A DNA stretch of 17,366 nt from Thiomargarita sp. (GTDB lineage Bacteria; Pseudomonadota; Gammaproteobacteria; Beggiatoales; Beggiatoaceae). The notes beneath the pieces were generated by a model. It searched no databases, was not told the origin of the DNA, and saw only the letters and a program-made list of their open reading frames with translations. The DNA is taken from positions 1 to 17,366 of the forward strand of contig DYNO01000052.1 in NCBI GenBank assembly GCA_020721025.1, given 5' to 3'. Every line of letters begins with the position of its first letter. Position 1 is the stretch's first letter. The position numbers and the translations under genes are program-made. Shown here in pieces: positions 1 to 6,200 of the stretch.

Positions 1-292
1 GCCGAACTTTACGAAAGAAGTGCTTAAAAGCGTTATCCAAATCATCAATAACATTGCGAGTTATTACCGATGAAACTTCACTATACCAAGGAAATTCCAC
101 CCGCAAAACTTTCATGTAGAATTGATAACCAGCATCTTTTGTCCATTTGAAAATGTAATGTCCATCAGCATCTTGCTGACTAAACCACGCCCGCATGTGA
201 TTCCAACAATGCCGATAATGACCGCAGGCTTTATCAATGTAATCAACCTGATCGGGCTTGGGTCGCAATTCTACTTTGTGTGCTAATAACAT
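1..292 (-). CDS. tnpB: TnpB / IS605 OrfB-type protein, N-terminal part (truncated by window edge)
   Basis: The minus-strand frame opens at ATG 292 and stays open for 97 codons to the window edge, so the C-terminal part is not visible. The first 45 residues match the helix-turn-helix start of IS200/IS605 OrfB (TnpB) proteins: MLLAHKVELRPKPDQ, then a Cys-Gly pair and an N-H-M-R-A-W segment. Residues 67-95 (FPWYSEVSS, then DDLDNAFKHFF) match the conserved helical segment that follows. TnpB proteins are RNA-guided DNA nucleases related to the ancestors of Cas12; the RuvC residues and zinc ribbon would lie outside the window. A Shine-Dalgarno-like AGGA sits five bases before the ATG. No tnpA transposase is visible upstream, which suggests a lone-tnpB (IS1341-type) element. 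Whether it is intact cannot be judged. Confidence 0.85.
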   Translation of the reverse strand, partial: MLLAHKVELRPKPDQVDYIDKACGHYRHCWNHMRAWFSQQDADGHYIFKWTKDAGYQFYMKVLRVEFPWYSEVSSVITRNVIDDLDNAFKHFFRKVR

Positions 293-336
293 AAAAATCC
301 TGTAAATAAATAGCAACCTAAGTTATCTGTTGTCAA

Positions 337-351
337 CTGTTATGGTAACAG
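337..351. repeat. Perfect small hairpin upstream of tnpB, possible element left end
   Basis: CTGTTA (337-342) and TAACAG (346-351) form a perfect six-pair stem around a TGG loop. It lies 45 bases upstream of the tnpB start. Subterminal hairpins are recognised by TnpA at the ends of IS200/IS605-family elements, so this could be the left-end hairpin. That role is inferred from position and shape only; no cleavage site was identified. Confidence 0.35.
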
Positions 352-407
352 GACGGAGCACTGAATTAGGATCAGAACCATTTTTGAGGTCTTGTTATCT
401 CAACGGA

Positions 408-533
408 GGAAATCCCCCCTGCCCCCTTTGGTAAAGGGGGTGAACATCTAACCTACTGAATTGTGGATAGTGTTCAAGATATTTTGAATGATTGCCGTCA
501 CTCCCCCTTTGCAAAGGGGGCGGGGGGATTTCC
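408..533. repeat. Long inverted repeat with nested G/C-run hairpins
   Basis: Arm 1 (408-443) and arm 2 (498-533) are near-perfect reverse complements over about 36 bases. Each begins at its outer end with GGAAATCCCCCC and contains its own palindrome: CCCCCTTT (422-429) with AAAGGGGG (433-440), and CCCCCTTT (503-510) with AAAGGGGG (513-520). A further nested pair, TGAACA (441-446) and TGTTCA (471-476), lies between the arms. The unit could extrude as a cruciform or act as a terminator between tnpB and mltG, which diverge away from and converge toward it respectively. It looks like a short interspersed non-coding repeat. It has only two inverted copies and is not a CRISPR. Confidence 0.75.
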
Positions 534-594
534 GTCATATTGAACATTCTTACGCGGATTCAACTCGACGCTTCAGACAAATTTGGCTGTATTT

Positions 595-1695
595 TCAATT
601 TCTTGCCGACACAGTTGCAAGCGGATGACCACGACACACACCGCACGACGGACGCTGACTACACCGTTGTTGAAACATTCGTGGGGCTTTATCCTTCAAC
701 TGAAATTCAATCACCGCGCATTCATGCTCACTCAAACTTTTAGAAAAATAGTGCATTCCGCCACCTCTCGCGACAAAATACAAACTCTCTCCCTCGGCGG
801 GATTCATGACTGCGTTGAGGGCATCCTTACTAGGCATCGCTATCGGCGTGGGAGGCAAGCCTTTGTTGACATAAGTGTTATACGGATTCTTCAACGCCAA
901 ATCATCCTTACGAATATTGCCATCATAACTGCTACCTAGGGCATAAATCACCGTTGGGTCAGTTTGCAATAACATTCCTTTTTGTAACCGTCGCACAAAA
1001 ACTCCAGCAATTTGAGGATGTTCTTCAGGCGCGCCGGTTTCTTTTTCTACCAAGGAAGCCAAAATTAACGCTTCATACGCGGTTTTTAAGGGCAACTCAG
1101 GACGGCGTTTTTCCCATGCCGCATTCAGTTCCTTTTCCATCTTGTCATACGCCCGCTGCAAAAAAGCCACATCAGTCGTACCTTCAGGAAAATGATAAGT
1201 ATCAGGATAAAATCGTCCTTCGGGATGCTCATCGGGATGTCCGATTTTTTCCATAATTGTTTTTTCATCAGCACCTTGCAAGGTATGCGTCAAATCCGGC
1301 GATGCCATGACCGCTGCAATCACTTGACGAAAATTCCAACCTTCGGGCAAGGTCAGGGTATATTGAATCGTTTTGCCCTCAACGAGAATATCTAATAATT
1401 TTTGAGGTGTCGTGCCCACCGGAATCGCATACTGCCCCGCCTTGATTTTCTGAGCTTTTCCTTCATAACGCGCCAACCATACCCATGCCAATGCAGTCGG
1501 ATAATTTATCAGATGCAATTCCATCAGATAGATGGCTACTTGAGAAATATTGGTGTTCGGTTTCAAGGTGTAACGCATCTCAGTTTGCAACGGCATCGAC
1601 GTATTCAATTGTAAATACAGCCAATATCCGCTTCCCCCGACTGCTCCCGCCAGTAACGATAAAATAAAAACGGTCAATAAAATTTTTTTCAACAT
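595..1695 (-). CDS. mltG: Endolytic murein transglycosylase MltG
   Basis: This is a YceG-like inner-membrane lytic transglycosylase that cleaves nascent glycan strands within the chain and is thought to terminate peptidoglycan polymerisation. A single N-terminal membrane segment (residues about 4-30, KILLTVFILSLLAGAV) leads into a LysM-like region and then the catalytic YceG domain. Diagnostic motifs are LPEGWNFRQ near 117, the catalytic Glu in SLVEKETG (E217, equivalent to E. coli E218), LQTDPTVIYALG near 243, NPYNTY, GLPPTPIAMP and the terminal HYFSKSLSEHE. ATG 1695 is chosen because it gives a normal N-terminus and the family's residue numbering; an in-frame TTG at 1707 would add four residues. 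The last 25 or so residues form a Cys-rich, basic tail (CSQRPSCGVCRGH) that I do not recognise in the family. The usual tmk/holB neighbours are absent. Length 366 aa is normal. Confidence 0.93.
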   Translation of the reverse strand: MLKKILLTVFILSLLAGAVGGSGYWLYLQLNTSMPLQTEMRYTLKPNTNISQVAIYLMELHLINYPTALAWVWLARYEGKAQKIKAGQYAIPVGTTPQKLLDILVEGKTIQYTLTLPEGWNFRQVIAAVMASPDLTHTLQGADEKTIMEKIGHPDEHPEGRFYPDTYHFPEGTTDVAFLQRAYDKMEKELNAAWEKRRPELPLKTAYEALILASLVEKETGAPEEHPQIAGVFVRRLQKGMLLQTDPTVIYALGSSYDGNIRKDDLALKNPYNTYVNKGLPPTPIAMPSKDALNAVMNPAEGESLYFVARGGGMHYFSKSLSEHECAVIEFQLKDKAPRMFQQRCSQRPSCGVCRGHPLATVSARN

Positions 1696-1885
1696 AGTCT
1701 TTGTCAACCAGTAATCTTAACCACTCATTTAAATGAAAAATTTACCAAATGCGCTCATTTTATCACGCAATACCCTCTTGTGTTCGATAAACCGATGGTG
1801 AAGAACTGCAAATTTAACTTGCATAGACTGCAAAAATCTGAACAATTTAAAGAAGTTAGTTGCAGTTATTCCATTCGATTCATTG

Positions 1886-2773
1886 TTAAAAGTTGCGTGT
1901 AATGATGTAATTCGCCATCCATCGTAGCGGTTCGGCGGCGGTCGCAAAGTCGTCTAAACTTGCAATTGCTTGATTGACCAGACTTTGAGCCAACTGTTTT
2001 GATTCATTCAATCCAATAATATTCGGATAAGTAGGTTTGTGAAGGGCATCATCTGCACCCGACGTTTTCCCCAAAACTTCGGTACTGGCTTCGACATCTA
2101 AGATATCATCTTGAATTTGAAACGCTAATCCGATACATTTGGCATAATGATCTAAACATTCCATTTGTGCATCCGTGATATCAGGACAACTCAGCGCGCC
2201 CAATTTGACACTGGCACGAATCAACGCACCGGTTTTATGGATGTGCATATTTTCTAACTCAGCGATATTTAACATTTTTCCAACCGATGCAATGTCTATC
2301 GCCTGTCCACCAACCATGCCGCGCGAACCACTGGCAAGCGTCAGCGTTTCAAGCATTTGCAATTGTCGTGTTGCAGTTACAGGCGAATTGTGATGACTGA
2401 GCACGTAAAATGCCAAGGTTTGCAACGCATCTCCCGCTAAAATCGCCGTTGCCTCATCAAATGCAATGTGACAGGTGGGTTTGCCGCGCCGCAACATGTC
2501 ATCGTCCATCGCAGGCAAATCGTCGTGAATCAGGGAATAAGCGTGAATAAATTCTACAGCACATGCAGGTGTATCAAGCCATTCTTCTTTAACATTCAAT
2601 GTCTTACCTGCCAAATAGACGAGCAAGGGACGGATCCGCTTACCCCCTTGCAGCACCGAGTAGCGCATCGCTTCGTGTAACCGAGTGGGTGGCATGGTGA
2701 CTGGTGGCAGCCATTGATTCAGTGCAATTTCAGTACGTTGCTGCGTCAGTTTCATTAAATTTTGCAAAGACAT
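1886..2773 (-). CDS. ispA: Farnesyl diphosphate synthase (geranyltranstransferase)
   Basis: This short-chain trans-prenyltransferase condenses IPP with DMAPP and then GPP to give farnesyl diphosphate, feeding undecaprenyl phosphate, quinone and other isoprenoid synthesis in the cytoplasm. At 295 aa it has the usual length. Visible motifs are GGKRIRP (43-49), the first Asp-rich motif DDLPAMDDD (84-92) followed by RRGKPT, GGQAID (155-160), the conserved HxHKTGALI (177-185), and the second Asp-rich motif QDDILD (221-226). The residues before the first Asp-rich motif (AYSLIH) match C15-producing IspA proteins, which favours FPP over longer products. The family's frequent neighbours xseB and dxs are absent here; mltG lies 190 bases downstream on the same strand and may or may not share its transcript. 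The ribosome binding site before ATG 2773 is weak. Confidence 0.95.
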   Translation of the reverse strand: MSLQNLMKLTQQRTEIALNQWLPPVTMPPTRLHEAMRYSVLQGGKRIRPLLVYLAGKTLNVKEEWLDTPACAVEFIHAYSLIHDDLPAMDDDMLRRGKPTCHIAFDEATAILAGDALQTLAFYVLSHHNSPVTATRQLQMLETLTLASGSRGMVGGQAIDIASVGKMLNIAELENMHIHKTGALIRASVKLGALSCPDITDAQMECLDHYAKCIGLAFQIQDDILDVEASTEVLGKTSGADDALHKPTYPNIIGLNESKQLAQSLVNQAIASLDDFATAAEPLRWMANYIITRNF

Positions 2774-3140
2774 AATTATTTATTTGTGATCGAAATTGAG
2801 GGGTGGTCAGCGGTGAGTTTAATACAGTACAATCAAGTTGAGAACGCAACGAAAGTAATTTGAGGGGGGCAGATTTCTCACGTTCAAGTTTCCATAACCA
2901 CAGAGAGAGGCAAAAAAATGATTAGAAATTTTTCAATAGATAAGTTTTATTTTATAATATCATCGCACAATTAATCATTTACGTCAAGAAGGCACAAACC
3001 AGCAATTCTTAAAATCAATTTGCATCTGTTGATTGCAATCAGCATGTTATGAAAGTCGTTGTTCGCAGAAAAGTAATAGAAATTTAGCGAATTGATTGTC
3101 ATGAGGTTGAAAACTGATTAAAGTATTGTTCGCACCTAAC
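2774..3140. other. Intergenic region between divergent ispA and the large nuclease
   Basis: There is no credible coding frame in this A+T-rich stretch. It must hold the minus-strand ispA promoter. A run TTGAGGGGGGCAGATTT near 2860 loosely recalls the G-run/ATTT arm seen at 408-533 but is too short to call a copy. Confidence 0.5.
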
Positions 3141-3170
3141 GTGAAAAAAGAGATCAAGTTGTCTTATAAT
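3141..3170 (+). promoter_or_regulatory. Sigma70-type promoter candidate for the large nuclease gene
   Basis: There is a perfect TATAAT -10 hexamer at 3165-3170, with GTGAAA (4 of 6 to TTGACA) at 3141-3146 and an 18-base spacer. It would start transcription near 3177, giving a leader of about 58 bases before ATG 3235. The assignment rests on consensus match and position only. Confidence 0.5.
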
Positions 3171-3234
3171 CTAGGTAGGATGTGTGTAATTAATCAGATT
3201 TTTGTTGTTTCCTTCACTGATGAGATGTTCATTC

Positions 3235-6200
3235 ATGAAAATTTCGATACCAATGTTTTTCCCTTCAATCACCAAAACGCGCGTGATAGCGTGGTTGGTG
3301 CTGAGTTTATTGGGGCTGATGCCTTTGACAAGTCAAGCAGGAGCGTTTACGTCTGGCAACCTTGCAGTGTTGAGAGCCGATTCTATTGCAAATAATACAA
3401 CTGCTTCAATCATAGAAATAAATACGACAACAGCAAATCAAACAGCTGTTCAAACTATCTCAGTTTCAGGTACAGGGACAGATGCAATTCGTATCAGTGG
3501 TTCTGCTACCAGCACGGGTTATCTTTCCAGAACGAACGATAAGACGCTGTTAAATTTTAATGGGGCAAATAGCACAACAACAGGATCAAATGCTAATACG
3601 TTAAATCCCCGCGCCGTAGTGAGTTTAGACTCAAGTGGTATAATTTCACTTAAAACCACATATACTGGCACAAGTGGCAATCAAACCCGCAGCAGCACCA
3701 GCTTGGATAACAGCACTTGGTTCATTGCCGATCAAGGTGGAATTTATACTAACAGTGCAACCACTGCTTCACCGACAGGTAATTTTCGGGGAATTAAAGC
3801 GTTTGACGGAGTTGTATATGCCGGTCAAACCTCTTCAACTACAACTACGATTCAGGTCAGCACAGTCAGTGCAGCAAGTAGTGGTGTTATTACAGGGCTT
3901 CCAACTCTTACCAATAATAACAATTTGGCAGATTTTTATTTAATTCAATCAGGTAGCAATGGCACCAGTTACGATGTGCTGTACACCATTTCTTCAACAT
4001 CTGCCACTGCGGGTACGATTGCAAAATATTCTTTAGTCAGTGGTTCTTGGTTAGCAAATGGAACTTATACAACGAATTTTGGTGGATTTGGTTTAGCTGT
4101 GGAAAAGGCGGGAAGTGGAGCTTATTTGTATGTGACTACGGGCGGGGGCGCAACCGGTGCTAATAGCGTGATAAAACTTGAAGATACCGCTGGTTACAAC
4201 ACCCAGATCGCTATAACAACAACTAATAATATAACTTTATTTACCTCAGCCAGTGGTATGACACTTAAGGGAATCGACTTTGCGCCTATTGGCTCATCTG
4301 ACACTCCACCCACTATTTCTTCCACAACTCCCGCCAATAATGCCACCAATATCGCTACCAACAGCACTATCGTACTCAACTTCAATGAAAATGTGGACTT
4401 GACAACAAGCGCGGTGACATTGGAATGTCCGAATGGCACAGCAAAAACTTTCACTGGTTCACCCGCAAGCAATGTTAATACGGTCACTTTAACACCGAGT
4501 GCAACTCTTCCAAGCTCAACAATTTGTGCCGTTACTGTCGATAAAACTCAAGTCACTGATAAAGATGGTACAGCGGATAACATGACTGCAAATTATAGCT
4601 TTAGCTTCACTACTGAAACTGCTGCTATTGGTTCACCGCCAACCATTACTTTCAACACCACAACCAATGATTTGATTGATGGGGCAGCGACAACCATCAG
4701 TTCACCTTTTGCTGTCACGGGTACGATAGGCACAACGGACTCCACCGATCCGATGCGTACTTTGGGAATCAATTTCACCATTGCTGACAGCGATACGATA
4801 ATTGCTTCAGTCACTGTTACCGCGACCAGTAGCAATACCACCGTTGTTCCAGCAGGTAATATCATCGTAACAGGCAGTGGCACAGCAGATGTGAATATCA
4901 AAATTCAAGGTGCAGCAGTAGGTTACAGCGATATTACCGTGACTGCAAACGATGGGAACAATACAGCAACCTTCGTGATCAAATACGCCGCTTCAACCGC
5001 CGGCATGACAACCAGTCGTTATCACTCAGGAAAAGCCGATGCTTCAACAGCGATTGCGCTTGACAGTGATTACATGCTCGTCGCCGATGATGAAGATCAA
5101 ACGATTCGCTTGTATGATCGCAACAAGTCCGGTTTGCCGTTGAAGAGTTTTGATTTGACCAGTTCATTGAATTTAACAAATACTTCCGGCGGGGTGCCTC
5201 GTGAAGTTGATATTGAAGGTTCAACTCGTGTCGGCAACGATATTTACTGGTTAGCTTCACATAGCAATAGCAGTGGTGGTAGTTCTCGTCCAAATCGTTA
5301 TCGCTTAATTCGCACCGCGTTATCTGGCACGGGTGCAAGTAGCACACTCACTTATACCAGTTATTACAGCAATTTACGCTCAGACTTAATCACTTGGGGC
5401 GATGCAAAAGGTTACGATTTTACCGCAAGTGCTGCAACCGGTAAAGCACCAGAATTGGTGGATGGTTTCAATATTGAAGGTTTCACAATTGCACCGGATA
5501 GCACAACGGCATTTATCGGATTTCGTGCACCCCAAGTACCTACCACAGGACGAGTGAAAGCCCTCATCGCACCTATCAGTAATTTTACCACTTGGGCAAA
5601 TGGAAATTTTGCGACTGCGCCAACATTGGGAAATCCGATTGAACTTGATTTAGGCGGACGAGGCATTCGCAGCATGGAATGTAACAGCAACGGATGTTTG
5701 ATTATCGCAAGGGCTTCTGATGGCGCAGGCAATTTCAAACTCTATCGTTGGTCGGGCAATGCCGCAGACGCACCCGTGATGATGGGCACCGATTTGAGCA
5801 CCACTGCGATAACTGGGGGAGGCAATGATGGCAGTTTTGAATCCATCGTTCAATTACCCAACGGTGCGATGAATAATTGGGTCAATCAAACCGTGCAACT
5901 CCTGCTTGATAATGGCGATACCAAATACTATGATGCGACTACAGTTGCCAAAAATTTAACGCAAGCCAATCACAAAAAGTTCCGTAGCGAAATCGTCACG
6001 TTGACTGCTGCGCCGGCTTCGAGTTGCAATAAATCCAATGCAACCCATTGTATTCACGAAATTCAAGGCAGTGGCAGTGCAATGACTACCGGACTTCCGA
6101 CATCGGTCACGGTTGAAGGGATTGTCATCGCAGATTATCAAGAGCCAGTAGGTAGCATTAAGGGCTTTTTTGTTCAAGAAGAAGCCAATGAAGTTGATGC

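Noticed and set aside
408..533. Possible CRISPR repeats
   Set aside because: Only two copies, in inverted rather than direct orientation, with no regular spacers or cas genes in view.
492..939. Plus-strand frames across the inverted repeat and opposite the end of mltG
   Set aside because: They run through the G/C-run repeat or the complement of a confident gene and show no protein-like conservation.
1729..1947. 72-residue minus-strand frame overlapping the end of ispA
   Set aside because: It is in a different frame from ispA. The ispA C-terminus is complete and of normal form, so no frameshifted extension is needed.
4194..4901. Open frames on the minus strand inside the nuclease gene
   Set aside because: They are antisense to low-complexity Thr/Asn/Ser-rich coding sequence, have Val/Leu-rich composition expected from that complement, and lack ribosome binding sites.
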